From Aphrophora alni (Eukaryota > Arthropoda > Insecta > Hemiptera > Aphrophoridae): a stretch of DNA of 64,000 bases. Of this stretch, positions 33,103-48,500 are shown in pieces. The translations under genes were made by a program, and so were the position numbers. The notes below the pieces were generated by a model. It did not search any database and was not told where the DNA came from. It worked only from the letters and a program-made list of their open reading frames with translations. Position 1 is the stretch's first letter; each line of letters begins with the position of its first letter. Location of the stretch: the NCBI GenBank assembly GCA_963513935.1, contig OY740766.1, forward strand, positions 7,285,000 through 7,348,999. The letters are read 5' to 3'.

Positions 33103-33368
33103 CCAATGATATGTACACCATAAGAAGCAGAATTGAATAGAGAGTAAACCCTGAAAAAAACACTTTGAAATCTCAAAGGGTTTACGAGTAATTGCAGTTT
33201 AAAGTTTTTTCAAAAAAGATCAAAATTGTTTAAATCCAATGATATGGGTATCAAAAGATGCAGAATTGAAAGTAGAATAAACCCTGAAAAAATCACTTTG
33301 ACAACTCAAATGGTTTACGAGTTATTACAATTTATATGTCAATAAAAGTAACAGATTTTAACATTTCA
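33103..33368 (+). repeat. 133-bp internal duplication within each satellite unit (example unit)
   Basis: Halves 33103-33235 and 33236-33368 share CCAATGATATG, GCAGAATTGAA, TAAACCCTGAAAAAA, CACTTTGA, CTCAAA and GGTTTACGAGT, in order and 133 bp apart. The ancestral unit therefore duplicated this part before the array amplified. The first half also has a 9-bp inverted repeat (GTAAACCCT 33144-33152 with AGGGTTTAC 33177-33185). Confidence 0.9.
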
Positions 33369-36300
33369 CGTTTCACCGCTTGCAATACCTTTTTTAAACG
33401 GCTGTAGCTCCCTAACTATTCATCAGAATAATATGAACTTTCACATGATGGAAGAAGAAAGTTCAAATTTTACTCTGGTTTTTTCAAAACGAAAATATCT
33501 CTTATAGTTTCCGAGTAATTAATTCGAGAAAACAGCCAATTTTCAAACTTTGCAAATAGGTAAGGTACCCCCCTTGCAGTTTTTTTAGGCGAAAAAGTGA
33601 GTTTTTGATTTTTGATTATTTTTATAGCTTAATAGAAGCAGAATTAAATTTGGAGTCGAGGGGTGCTATTGAAATTTCAAAATTTTAAATATTTTTTTCA
33701 TTTTTATCGATTTTTTGTAAAAAATTCAACATTTAACAATACCAATGATATGTACACCATAAGAAGCAGAATTGAATAGAGAGTAAACCCTGAAAAAAAC
33801 ACTTTGAAATCTCAAAGGGTTTACGAGTAATTGCAGTTTAAAGTTTTTTCAAAAAAGATCAAAATTGTTTAAATCCAATGATATGGGTATCAAAAGATGC
33901 AGAATTGAAAGTAGAATAAACCCTGAAAAAATCACTTTGACAACTCAAATGGTTTACGAGTTATTACAATTTATATGTCAATAAAAGTAGCACATTTTAA
34001 CATTTCACGTTTCACCGCTTGCAATACCTTTTTTAAACGGCTGTAGCTCCCTAACTATTCATCGGAATAATATGAACTTTCACATGATGGAAGAAGAAAG
34101 TTAAAATTTTACTCTGGGTTTTTCAAAACGAAAATATCTCTTATAGTTTCCGAGTAATTAATTCGAGAAAACAGCCAATTTTCAAACTTTGCAAATAGGT
34201 AAGGTACCCCCCTTGCAGTTTTTTTAGGCGAAAAAGTGAGTTTTTGATTTTTGATTATTTTTATAGCTTAATAGAAGCAGAATTAAATTTGGAGTCGAGG
34301 GGTGCTATTGAAATTTCAAAATTTTAAATATTTTTTTCATTTTTATCGATTTTTTGTAAAAAATTCAACATTTAACAATACCAATGATATGTACACCATA
34401 AGAAGCAGAATTGAATAGAGAGTAAACCCTGAAAAAAACACTTTGAAATCTCAAAGGGTTTACGAGTAATTGCAGTTTAAAGTTTTTTCAAAAAAGATCA
34501 AAATTGTTTAAATCTAATGATATGGGTATCAAAAGATGCAGAATTGAAAGTAGAATAAACCCTGAAAAAATCACTTTGACAACTCAAATGGTTTACGAGT
34601 TATTACAATTTATATGTCAATAAAAGTAACAGATTTTAACATTTCACGTTTCACCGCTTGCAATACCTTTTTTAAACGGCTGTAGCTCCCTAACTATTCA
34701 TCGGAATAATATGAACTTTCACATGATGGAAGAAGAAAGTTCAAATTTTACTCTGGTTTTTTCAAAACGAAAATATCTCTTATAGTTTCCGAGTAATTAA
34801 TTCGAGAAAACAGCCAATTTTCAAACTTTGCAAATAGGTAAGGTCCCTTGCAGTTTTTTTAGGCGAAAAAGTGAGTTTTTGATTTTTGATTATTTTTATA
34901 GCCTAATAGAAGCAGAATTAAATTTGGAGTCGAGGGGTGCTATTGAAATTTCAAAATTTTTAATATTTTTTTCATTTTTATCGATTTTTTGTAAAAAATT
35001 CAACATTTAACAATACCAATGATATGTACACCATAAGAAGCAGAATTGAATAGAGAGTAAACCCTGAAAAAAACACTTTGAAATCTCAAAGGGTTTACGA
35101 GTAATTGCAGTTTAAAGTTTTTTCAAAAAAGATCAAAATTGTTTAAATCTAATGATATGGGTATCAAAAGATGCAGAATTGAAAGTAGAATAAACCCTGA
35201 AAAAATCACTTTGACAACTCAAATGGTTTACGAGTTATTACAATTTATATGTCAATAAAAGTAGCAGATTTTAACATTTCACGTTTCACCGCTTGCAATA
35301 CCTTTTTTAAACGGCTGTAGCTCCCTAACTATTCATCGGAATAATATGAACTTTCACATGATGGAAGAAGAAAGTTCAAATTTTACTCTGGTTTTTTCAA
35401 AACGAAAATATCTCTTATAGTTTCCGAGTAATTAATTCGAGAAAACAGCCAATTTTCAAACTTTGCAAATAGGTAAGGTCCCCCTTGCAGTTTTTTTAGG
35501 CGAAAAAGTGAGTTTTTGATTTTTGATTATTTTTATAGCCTAATAGAAGCAGACTTAAATTTGGAGTCGAGGGGTGCTATTGAAATTTCAAAATTTTAAA
35601 TATTTTTTCATTTTTATCGATTTTTTGTAAAAAATTCAACATTTAACAATACCAATGATATGTACACCATAAGAAGCAGAATTGAATAGAGAGTAAACCC
35701 TGAAAAAAACACTTTGAAATCTCAAAGGGTTTACGAGTAATTGCAGTTTAAAGTTTTTTCAAAAAAGATCAAAATTGTTTAAATCCAATGATATGGGTAT
35801 CAAAAGATGCAGAATTGAAAGTAGAATAAACCCTGAAAAAATCACTTTGACAACTCAAATGGTTTACGAGTTATTACAATTTATATGTCAATAAAAGTAG
35901 CAGATTTTAACATTTCACGTTTCACCGCTTGCAATACCTTTTTTAAACGGCTGTAGCTCCCTAACTATTCATCGGAATAATATGAACTTTCACATGATGG
36001 AAGAAGAAAGTTCAAATTTTACTCTGGTTTTTTCAAAACGAAAATATCTCTTATAGTTTCCGAGTAATTAATTCGAGAAAACAGCCAATTTTCAAACTTT
36101 GCAAATAGGTAAGGTACCCCCCTTGCAGTTTTTTTAGGCGAAAAAGTGAGTTTTTGATTTTTGATTATTTTTATAGCCTAATAGAAGCAGACTTAAATTT
36201 GGAGTCGAGGGGTGCTATTGAAATTTCAAAATTTTAAATATTTTTTCATTTTTATCGATTTTTTGTAAAAAATTCAACATTTAACAATACCAATGATATG

Positions 36301-39121
36301 TACACCATAAGAAGCAGAATTGAATAGAGAGTAAACCCTGAAAAAAACACTTTGAAATCTCAAAGGGTTTACGAGTAATTGCAGTTTAAAGTTTTTTCAA
36401 AAAAGATCAAAATTGTTTAAATCCAATGATATGGGTATCAAAAGATGCAGAATTGAAAGTAGAATAAACCCTGAAAAAATCACTTTGACAACTCAAATGG
36501 TTTACGAGTTATTACAATTTATATGTCAATAAAAGTAGCAGATTTTAACATTTCACGTTTCACCGCTTGCAATACCTTTTTTAAACGGCTGTAGCTCCCT
36601 AACTATTCATCGGAATAATATGAACTTTCACATGATGGAAGAAGAAAGTTCAAATTTTACTCTGGTTTTTTCAAAACGAAAATATCTCTTATAGTTTCCG
36701 AGTAATTAATTCGAGAAAACAGCCAATTTTCAAACTTTGCAAATAGGTAAGGTGCCCCCCTTGCAGTTTTTTTAGGCGAAAAAGTGAGTTTTTGATTTTT
36801 GATTATTTTTATAGCCTAATAGAAGCAGAATTAAATTTGGAGTCGAGGGGTGCTATTGAAATTTCAAAATTTTAAATATTTTTTTCATTTTTATCGATTT
36901 TTTGTAAAAAATTCAACATTTAACAATACCAATGATATGTACACCATAAGAAGCAGAATTGAATAGAGAGTAAACCCTGAAAAAAACACTTTGAAATCTC
37001 AAAGGGTTTACGAGTAATTGCAGTTTAAAGTTTTTTCAAAAAAGATCAAAATTGTTTAAATCCAATGATATGGGTATCAAAAGATGCAGAATTGAAAGTA
37101 GAATAAACCCTGAAAAAATCACTTTGACAACTCAAATGGTTTACGAGTTATTACAATTTATATGTCAATAAAAGTAGCAGATTTTAACATTTCACGTTTC
37201 ACCGCTTGCAATACCTTTTTTAAACGGCTGTAGCTCCCTAACTATTCATCGGAATAATATGAACTTTCACATGATGGAAGAAGAAAGTTCAAATTTTACT
37301 CTGGTTTTTTCAAAACGAAAATATCTCTTATAGTTTCCGAGTAATTAATTCGAGAAAACAGCCAATTTTCAAACTTTGCAAATAGGTAAGGTACCCCCCT
37401 TGCAGTTTTTTTAGGCGAAAAAGTGAGTTTTTGATTTTTGATTATTTTTATAGCCTAATAGAAGCAGAATTAAATTTGGAGTCGAGGGGTGCTATTGAAA
37501 TTTCAAAATTTTTAATATTTTTTTCATTTTTATCGATTTTTTGTAAAAAATTCAACATTTAACAATACCAATGATATGTACACCATAAGAAGCAGAATTG
37601 AATAGAGAGTAAACCCTGAAAAAAACACTTTGAAATCTCAAAGGGTTTACGAGTAATTGCAGTTTAAAGTTTTTTCAAAAAAGATCAAAATTGTTTAAAT
37701 CCAATGATATGGGTATCAAAAGATGCAGAATTGAAAGTAGAATAAACCCTGAAAAAATCACTTTGACAACTCAAATGGTTTACGAGTTATTACAATTTAT
37801 ATGTCAATAAAAGTAGCAGATTTTAACATTTCACGTTTCACCGCTTGCAATACCTTTTTTAAACGGCTGTAGCTCCCTAACTATTCATCGGAATAATATG
37901 AACTTTCACATGATGGAAGAAGAAAGTTCAAAGTTTACTCTGGTTTTTTCAAAACGAAAATATCTCTTATAGTTTCCGAGTAATTAATTCGAGAAAACAG
38001 CCAATTTTCAAACTTTGCAAATAGGTAAGGTACCCCCCTTGCAGTTTTTTTAGGCGAAAAAGTGAGTTTTTGATTTTTGATTATTTTTATAGCCTAATAG
38101 AAGCAGACTTAAATTTGGAGTCGAGGGGTGCTATTGAAATTTCAAAATTTTAAATATTTTTTCATTTTTATCGATTTTTTGTAAAAAATTCAACATTTAA
38201 CAATACCAATGATATGTACACCATAAGAAGCAGAATTGAATAGAGAGTAAACCCTGAAAAAAACACTTTGAAATCTCAAAGGGTTTACGAGTAATTGCAG
38301 TTTAAAGTTTTTTCAAAAAAGATCAAAATTGTTTAAATCCAATGATATGGGTATCAAAAGATGCAGAATTGAAAGTAGAATAAACCCTGAAAAAATCACT
38401 TTGACAACTCAAATGGTTTACGAGTTATTACAATTTATATGTCAATAAAAGTAGCAGATTTTAACATTTCACGTTTCACCGCTTGCAATACCTTTTTTAA
38501 ACGGCTGTAGCTCCCTAACTATTCATCGGAATAATATGAACTTTCACATGATGGAAGAAGAAAGTTCAAATTTTACTCTGGTTTTTTCAAAACGAAAATA
38601 TCTCTTATAGTTTCCGAGTAATTAATTCGAGAAAACAGCCAATTTTCAAACTTTGCAAATAGGTAAGGTACCCCCCTTGCAGTTTTTTTAGGCGAAAAAG
38701 TGAGTTTTTGATTTTTGATTATTTTTATAGCCTAATAGAAGCAGAATTAAATTTGGAGTCGAGGGGTGCTATTGAAATTTCAAAATTTTAAATATTTTTT
38801 TCATTTTTATCGATTTTTTGTAAAAAATTCAACATTTAACAATACCAATGATATGTACACCATAAGAAGCAGAATTGAATAGAGAGTAAACCCTGAAAAA
38901 AACACTTTGAAATCTCAAAGGGTTTACGAGTAATTGCAGTTTAAAGTTTTTTCAAAAAAGATCAAAATTGTTTAAATCCAATGATATGGGTATCAAAAGA
39001 TGCAGAATTGAAAGTAGAATAAACCCTGAAAAAATCACTTTGACAACTCAAATGGTTTACGAGTTATTACAATTTATATGTCAATAAAAGTAGCAGATTT
39101 TAACATTTCACGTTTCACCGC

Positions 39122-42100
39122 TTGCAATACCTTTTTTAAACGGCTGTAGCTCCCTAACTATTCATCGGAATAATATGAACTTTCACATGATGGAAGAAGA
39201 AAGTTCAAATTTTACTCTGGTTTTTTCAAAACGAAAATATCTCTTATAGTTTCCGAGTAATTAATTCGAGAAAACAGCCAATTTTCAAACTTTGCAAATA
39301 GGTAAGGTACCCCCCTTGCAGTTTTTTTAGGCGAAAAAGTGAGTTTTTGATTTTTGATTATTTTTATAGCCTAATAGAAGCAGAATTAAATTTGGAGTCG
39401 AGGGGTGCTATTGAAATTTCAAAATTTTAAATATTTTTTTCATTTTTATCGATTTTTTGTAAAAAATTCAACATTTAACAATACCAATGATATGTACACC
39501 ATAAGAAGCAGAATTGAATAGAGAGTAAACCCTGAAAAAAACACTTTGAAATCTCAAAGGGTTTACGAGTAATTGCAGTTTAAAGTTTTTTCAAAAAAGA
39601 TCAAAATTGTTTAAATCCAATGATATGGGTATCAAAAGATGCAGAATTGAAAGTAGAATAAACCCTGAAAAAATCACTTTGACAACTCAAATGGTTTACG
39701 AGTTATTACAATTTATATGTCAATAAAAGTAGCAGATTTTAACATTTCACGTTTCACCGCTTGCAATACCTTTTTTAAACGGCTGTAGCTCCCTAACTAT
39801 TCATCGGAATAATATGAACTTTCACATGATGGAAGAAGAAAGTTCAAATTTTACTCTGGTTTTTTCAAAACGAAAATATCTCTTATAGTTTCCGAGTAAT
39901 TAATTCGAGAAAACAGCCAATTTTCAAACTTTGCAAATAGGTAAGGTACCCCCCTTGCAGTTTTTTTAGGCGAAAAAGTGAGTTTTTGATTTTTGATTAT
40001 TTTTATAGCCTAATAGAAGCAGAATTAAATTTGGAGTCGAGGGGTGCTATTGAAATTTCAAAATTTTAAATATTTTTTTCATTTTTATCGATTTTTTGTA
40101 AAAAATTCAACATTTAACAATACCAATGATATGTACACCATAAGAAGCAGAATTGAATAGAGAGTAAACCCTGAAAAAAACACTTTGAAATCTCAAAGGG
40201 TTTACGAGTAATTGCAGTTTAAAGTTTTTTCAAAAAAGGTCAAAATTGTTTAAATCCAATGATATGGGTATCAAAAGATGCAGAATTGAAAGTAGAATAA
40301 ACCCTGAAAAAATCACTTTGACAACTCAAATGGTTTACGAGTTATTACAATTTATATGTCAATAAAAGTAGCAGATTTTAACATTTCACGTTTCACCGCT
40401 TGCAATACCTTTTTTAAACGGCTGTAGCTCCCTAACTATTCATCGGAATAATATGAACTTTCACATGATGGAAGAAGAAAGTTCAAATTTTACTCTGGTT
40501 TTTTCAAAACGAAAATATCTCTTATAGTTTCCGAGTAATTAATTCGAGAAAACAGCCAATTTTCAAACTTTGCAAATAGGTAAGGTACCCCCCTTGCAGT
40601 TTTTTTAGGCGAAAAAGTGAGTTTTTGATTTTTGATTATTTTTATAGCCTAATAGAAGCAGAATTAAATTTGGAGTCGAGGGGTGCTATTGAAATTTCAA
40701 AATTTTAAATATTTTTTTCATTTTTATCGATTTTTTGTAAAAAATTCAACATTTAACAATACCAATGATATGTACACCATAAGAAGCAGAATTGAATAGA
40801 GAGTAAACCCTGAAAAAAACACTTTGAAATCTCAAAGGGTTTACGAGTAATTGCAGTTTAAAGTTTTTTCAAAAAAGATCAAAATTGTTTAAATCCAATG
40901 ATATGGGTATCAAAAGATGCAGAATTGAAAGTAGAATAAACCCTGAAAAAATCACTTTGACAACTCAAATGGTTTACGAGTTATTACAATTTATATGTCA
41001 ATAAAAGTAGCAGATTTTAACATTTCACGTTTCACCGCTTGCAATACCTTTTTTAAACGGCTGTAGCTCCCTAACTATTCATCGGAATAATATGAACTTT
41101 CACATGATGGAAGAAGAAAGTTCAAATTTTACTCTGGTTTTTTCAAAACGAAAATATCTCTTATAGTTTCCGAGTAATTAATTCGAGAAAACAGCCAATT
41201 TTCAAACTTTGCAAATAGGTAAGGTACCCCCCTTGCAGTTTTTTTAGGCGAAAAAGTGAGTTTTTGATTTTTGATTATTTTTATAGCCTAATAGAAGCAG
41301 AATTAAATTTGGAGTCGAGGGGTGCTATTGAAATTTCAAAATTTTAAATATTTTTTTCATTTTTATCGATTTTTTGTAAAAAATTCAACATTTAACAATA
41401 CCAATGATATGTACACCATAAGAAGCAGAATTGAATAGAGAGTAAACCCTGAAAAAAACACTTTGAAATCTCAAAGGGTTTACGAGTAATTGCAGTTTAA
41501 AGTTTTTTCAAAAAAGATCAAAATTGTTTAAATCCAATGATATGGGTATCAAAAGATGCAGAATTGAAAGTAGAATAAACCCTGAAAAAATCACTTTGAC
41601 AACTCAAATGGTTTACGAGTTATTACAATTTATATGTCAATAAAAGTAACAGATTTTAACATTTAACGTTTCACCGCTTGCAATACCTTTTTTAAACGGC
41701 TGTAGCTCCCTAACTATTCATCGGAATAATATGAACTTTCACATGATGGAAGAAGAAAGTTCAAATTTTACTCTGGTTTTTTCAAAACGAAAATATCTCT
41801 TATAGTTTCCGAGTAATTAATTCGAGAAAACAGCCAATTTTCAAACTTTGCAAATAGGTAAGGTACCCCCCTTGCAGTTTTTTTAGGCGAAAAAGTGAGT
41901 TTTTGATTTTTGATTATTTTTATAGCCTAATAGAAGCAGACTTAAATTTGGAGTCGAGGGGTGCTATTGAAATTTCAAAATTTTAAATATTTTTTCATTT
42001 TTATCGATTTTTTGTAAAAAATTCAACATTTAACAATACCAATGATATGTACACCATAAGAAGCAGAATTGAATAGAGAGTAAACCCTGAAAAAAACACT

Positions 42101-45100
42101 TTGAAATCTCAAAGGGTTTACGAGTAATTGCAGTTTAAAGTTTTTTCAAAAAAGATCAAAATTGTTTAAATCCAATGATATGGGTACCAAAAGATGCAGA
42201 ATTGAAAGTAGAATAAACCCTGAAAAAATCACGTTGACAACTCAAATGGTTTACGAGTTATTACAATTTATATGTCAATAAAAGTAACAGATTTTAACAT
42301 TTCACGTTTCACCGCTTGCAATACCTTTTTTAAACGGCTGTAGCTCCCTAACTATTCATCGGAATAATATGAACTTTCACATGATGGAAGAAGAAAGTTC
42401 AAATTTTACTCTGGTTTTTTCAAAACGAAAATATCTCTTATAGTTTCCGAGTAATTAATTCGAGAAAACAGCCAATTTTCAAACTTTGCAAATAGGTAAG
42501 GTACCCCCCTTGCAGTTTTTTTAGGCGAAAAAGTGAGTTTTTGATTTTTGATTATTTTTATAGCCTAATAGAAGCAGACTTAAATTTGGAGTCGAGGGGT
42601 GCTATTGAAATTTCAAAATTTTAAATATTTTTTCATTTTTATCGATTTTTTGTAAAAAATTCAACATTTAACAATACCAATGATATGTACACCATAAGAA
42701 GCAGAATTGAATAGAGAGTAAACCCTGAAAAAAACACTTTGAAATCTCAAAGGGTTTACGAGTAATTGCAGTTTAAAGTTTTTTCAAAAAAGATCAAAAT
42801 TGTTTAAATCCAATGATATGGGTATCAAAAGATGCAGAATTGAAAGTAGAATAAACCCTGAAAAAATCACTTTGACAACTCAAATGGTTTACGAGTTATT
42901 ACAATTTATATGTCAATAAAAGTAGCAGATTTTAACATTTCACGTTTCACCGCTTGCAATACCTTTTTTAAACGGCTGTAGCTCCCTAACTATTCATCGG
43001 AATAATATGAACTTTCACATGATGGAAGAAGAAAGTTCAAATTTTACTCTGGTTTTTTCAAAACGAAAATATCTCTTATAGTTTCCGAGTAATTAATTCG
43101 AGAAAACAGCCAATTTTCAAACTTTGCAAATAGGTAAGGTACCCCCCTTGCAGTTTTTTTAGGCGAAAAAGTGAGTTTTTGATTTTTGATTATTTTTATA
43201 GCCTAATAGAAGCAGACTTAAATTTGGAGTCGAGGGGTGCTATTGAAATTTCAAAATTTTAAATATTTTTTCATTTTTATCGATTTTTTGTAAAAAATTC
43301 AACATTTAACAATACCAATGATATGTACACCATAAGAAGCAGAATTGAATAGAGAGTAAACCCTGAAAAAAACACTTTGAAATCTCAAAGGGTTTACGAG
43401 TAATTGCAGTTTAAAGTTTTTTCAAAAAAGATCAAAATTGTTTAAATCCAATGATATGGGTATCAAAAGATGCAGAATTGAAAGTAGAATAAACCCTGAA
43501 AAAATCACTTTGACAACTCAAATGGTTTACGAGTTATTACAATTTATATGTCAATAAAAGTAGCAGATTTTAACATTTCACGTTTCACCGCTTGCAATAC
43601 CTTTTTTAAACGGCTGTAGCTCCCTAACTATTCATCGGAATAATATGAACTTTCACATGATGGAAGAAGAAAGTTCAAATTTTACTCTGGTTTTTTCAAA
43701 ACGAAAATATCTCTTATAGTTTCCGAGTAATTAATTCGAGAAAACAGCCAATTTTCAAACTTTGCAAATAGGTAAGGTACCCCCCTTGCAGTTTTTTTAG
43801 GCGAAAAAGTGAGTTTTTGATTCTTGATTATTTTTATAGCCTAATAGAAGCAGAATTAAATTTGGAGTCGAGGGGTGCTATTGAAATTTCAAAATTTTAA
43901 ATATTTTTTTCATTTTTATCAATTTTTTGTAAAAAATTCAACATTTAACAATACCAATGATATGTACACCATAAGAAGCAGAATTGAATAGAGAGTAAAC
44001 CCTGAAAAAAACACTTTGAAATCTCAAAGGGTTTACGAGTAATTGCAGTTTAAAGTTTTTTCAAAAAAGATCAAAATTGTTTAAATCCAATGATATGGGT
44101 ACCAAAAGATGCAGAATTGAAAGTAGAATAAACCCTGAAAAAATCACGTTGACAACTCAAATGGTTTACGAGTTATTACAATTTATATGTCAATAAAAGT
44201 AACAGATTTTAACATTTCACGTTTCACCGCTTGCAATACCTTTTTTAAACGGCTGTAGCTCCCTAACTATTCATCGGAATAATATGAACTTTCACATGAT
44301 GGAAGAAGAAAGTTCAAATTTTACTCTGGTTTTTTCAAAACGAAAATATCTCTTATAGTTTCCGAGTAATTAATTCGAGAAAACAGCCAATTTTCAAACT
44401 TTGCAAATAGGTAAGGTACCCCCCTTGCAGTTTTTTTAGGCGAAAAAGTGAGTTTTTGATTTTTGATTATTTTTATAGCCTAATAGAAGCAGACTTAAAT
44501 TTGGAGTCGAGGGGTGCTATTGAAATTTCAAAATTTTAAATATTTTTTCATTTTTATCGATTTTTTGTAAAAAATTCAACATTTAACAATACCAATGATA
44601 TGTACACCATAAGAAGCAGAATTGAATAGAGAGTAAACCCTGAAAAAAACACTTTGAAATCTCAAAGGGTTTACGAGTAATTGCAGTTTAAAGTTTTTTC
44701 AAAAAAGATCAAAATTGTTTAAATCCAATGATATGGGTATCAAAAGATGCAGAATTGAAAGTAGAATAAACCCTGAAAAAATCACTTTGACAACTCAAAT
44801 GGTTTACGAGTTATTACAATTTATATGTCAATAAAAGTAGCAGATTTTAACATTTCACGTTTCACCGCTTGCAATACCTTTTTTAAACGGCTGTAGCTCC
44901 CTAACTATTCATCGGAATAATATGAACTTTCACATGATGGAAGAAGAAAGTTCAAATTTTACTCTGGTTTTTTCAAAACGAAAATATCTCTTATAGTTTC
45001 CGAGTAATTAATTCGAGAAAACAGCCAATTTTCAAACTTTGCAAATAGGTAAGGTACCCCCCTTGCAGTTTTTTTAGGCGAAAAAGTGAGTTTTTGATTT

Positions 45101-45506
45101 TTGATTATTTTTATAGCCTAATAGAAGCAGACTTAAATTTGGAGTCGAGGGGTGCTATTGAAATTTCAAAATTTTAAATATTTTTTCATTTTTATCGATT
45201 TTTTGTAAAAAATTCAACATTTAACAATACCAATGATATGTACACCATAAGAAGCAGAATTGAATAGAGAGTAAACCCTGAAAAAAACACTTTGAAATCT
45301 CAAAGGGTTTACGAGTAATTGCAGTTTAAAGTTTTTTCAAAAAAGATCAAAATTGTTTAAATCCAATGATATGGGTATCAAAAGATGCAGAATTGAAAGT
45401 AGAATAAACCCTGAAAAAATCACTTTGACAACTCAAATGGTTTACGAGTTATTACAATTTATATGTCAATAAAAGTAGCAGATTTTAACATTTCACGTTT
45501 CACCGC
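39122..45506 (+). repeat. higher-order block, copy 1: ten units, 6385 bp
   Basis: Unit lengths 639x4, 638x3, 639, 638x2. Private marks: AAAGGTC (40238), ATTTAACG (41661), GGTACCAAAAG (42182 and 44097), GATTCTTG (43823) and ATCAATTTTTTG (43920). All recur exactly 6385 bp later. The block start is approximate: it lies between about 38.75 and 39.38 kb. Confidence 0.93.
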
Positions 45507-48500
45507 TTGCAATACCTTTTTTAAACGGCTGTAGCTCCCTAACTATTCATCGGAATAATATGAACTTTCACATGATGGAAGAAGAAAGTTCAAATTTTAC
45601 TCTGGTTTTTTCAAAACGAAAATATCTCTTATAGTTTCCGAGTAATTAATTCGAGAAAACAGCCAATTTTCAAACTTTGCAAATAGGTAAGGTACCCCCC
45701 TTGCAGTTTTTTTAGGCGAAAAAGTGAGTTTTTGATTTTTGATTATTTTTATAGCCTAATAGAAGCAGAATTAAATTTGGAGTCGAGGGGTGCTATTGAA
45801 ATTTCAAAATTTTAAATATTTTTTTCATTTTTATCGATTTTTTGTAAAAAATTCAACATTTAACAATACCAATGATATGTACACCATAAGAAGCAGAATT
45901 GAATAGAGAGTAAACCCTGAAAAAAACACTTTGAAATCTCAAAGGGTTTACGAGTAATTGCAGTTTAAAGTTTTTTCAAAAAAGATCAAAATTGTTTAAA
46001 TCCAATGATATGGGTATCAAAAGATGCAGAATTGAAAGTAGAATAAACCCTGAAAAAATCACTTTGACAACTCAAATGGTTTACGAGTTATTACAATTTA
46101 TATGTCAATAAAAGTAGCAGATTTTAACATTTCACGTTTCACCGCTTGCAATACCTTTTTTAAACGGCTGTAGCTCCCTAACTATTCATCGGAATAATAT
46201 GAACTTTCACATGATGGAAGAAGAAAGTTCAAATTTTACTCTGGTTTTTTCAAAACGAAAATATCTCTTATAGTTTCCGAGTAATTAATTCGAGAAAACA
46301 GCCAATTTTCAAACTTTGCAAATAGGTAAGGTACCCCCCTTGCAGTTTTTTTAGGCGAAAAAGTGAGTTTTTGATTTTTGATTATTTTTATAGCCTAATA
46401 GAAGCAGAATTAAATTTGGAGTCGAGGGGTGCTATTGAAATTTCAAAATTTTAAATATTTTTTTCATTTTTATCGATTTTTTGTAAAAAATTCAACATTT
46501 AACAATACCAATGATATGTACACCATAAGAAGCAGAATTGAATAGAGAGTAAACCCTGAAAAAAACACTTTGAAATCTCAAAGGGTTTACGAGTAATTGC
46601 AGTTTAAAGTTTTTTCAAAAAAGGTCAAAATTGTTTAAATCCAATGATATGGGTATCAAAAGATGCAGAATTGAAAGTAGAATAAACCCTGAAAAAATCA
46701 CTTTGACAACTCAAATGGTTTACGAGTTATTACAATTTATATGTCAATAAAAGTAGCAGATTTTAACATTTCACGTTTCACCGCTTGCAATACCTTTTTT
46801 AAACGGCTGTAGCTCCCTAACTATTCATCGGAATAATATGAACTTTCACATGATGGAAGAAGAAAGTTCAAATTTTACTCTGGTTTTTTCAAAACGAAAA
46901 TATCTCTTATAGTTTCCGAGTAATTAATTCGAGAAAACAGCCAATTTTCAAACTTTGCAAATAGGTAAGGTACCCCCCTTGCAGTTTTTTTAGGCGAAAA
47001 AGTGAGTTTTTGATTTTTGATTATTTTTATAGCCTAATAGAAGCAGAATTAAATTTGGAGTCGAGGGGTGCTATTGAAATTTCAAAATTTTAAATATTTT
47101 TTTCATTTTTATCGATTTTTTGTAAAAAATTCAACATTTAACAATACCAATGATATGTACACCATAAGAAGCAGAATTGAATAGAGAGTAAACCCTGAAA
47201 AAAACACTTTGAAATCTCAAAGGGTTTACGAGTAATTGCAGTTTAAAGTTTTTTCAAAAAAGATCAAAATTGTTTAAATCCAATGATATGGGTATCAAAA
47301 GATGCAGAATTGAAAGTAGAATAAACCCTGAAAAAATCACTTTGACAACTCAAATGGTTTACGAGTTATTACAATTTATATGTCAATAAAAGTAGCAGAT
47401 TTTAACATTTCACGTTTCACCGCTTGCAATACCTTTTTTAAACGGCTGTAGCTCCCTAACTATTCATCGGAATAATATGAACTTTCACATGATGGAAGAA
47501 GAAAGTTCAAATTTTACTCTGGTTTTTTCAAAACGAAAATATCTCTTATAGTTTCCGAGTAATTAATTCGAGAAAACAGCCAATTTTCAAACTTTGCAAA
47601 TAGGTAAGGTACCCCCCTTGCAGTTTTTTTAGGCGAAAAAGTGAGTTTTTGATTTTTGATTATTTTTATAGCCTAATAGAAGCAGAATTAAATTTGGAGT
47701 CGAGGGGTGCTATTGAAATTTCAAAATTTTAAATATTTTTTTCATTTTTATCGATTTTTTGTAAAAAATTCAACATTTAACAATACCAATGATATGTACA
47801 CCATAAGAAGCAGAATTGAATAGAGAGTAAACCCTGAAAAAAACACTTTGAAATCTCAAAGGGTTTACGAGTAATTGCAGTTTAAAGTTTTTTCAAAAAA
47901 GATCAAAATTGTTTAAATCCAATGATATGGGTATCAAAAGATGCAGAATTGAAAGTAGAATAAACCCTGAAAAAATCACTTTGACAACTCAAATGGTTTA
48001 CGAGTTATTACAATTTATATGTCAATAAAAGTAACAGATTTTAACATTTAACGTTTCACCGCTTGCAATACCTTTTTTAAACGGCTGTAGCTCCCTAACT
48101 ATTCATCGGAATAATATGAACTTTCACATGATGGAAGAAGAAAGTTCAAATTTTACTCTGGTTTTTTCAAAACGAAAATATCTCTTATAGTTTCCGAGTA
48201 ATTAATTCGAGAAAACAGCCAATTTTCAAACTTTGCAAATAGGTAAGGTACCCCCCTTGCAGTTTTTTTAGGCGAAAAAGTGAGTTTTTGATTTTTGATT
48301 ATTTTTATAGCCTAATAGAAGCAGACTTAAATTTGGAGTCGAGGGGTGCTATTGAAATTTCAAAATTTTAAATATTTTTTCATTTTTATCGATTTTTTGT
48401 AAAAAATTCAACATTTAACAATACCAATGATATGTACACCATAAGAAGCAGAATTGAATAGAGAGTAAACCCTGAAAAAAACACTTTGAAATCTCAAAGG

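Noticed and set aside
34828..35010. 60-codon open frame inside one satellite unit
   Set aside because: It exists only because that unit has a shortened GGTAAGGTCCC stretch that alters the frame. Neighbouring units have stops there, and no codon-level conservation is visible.
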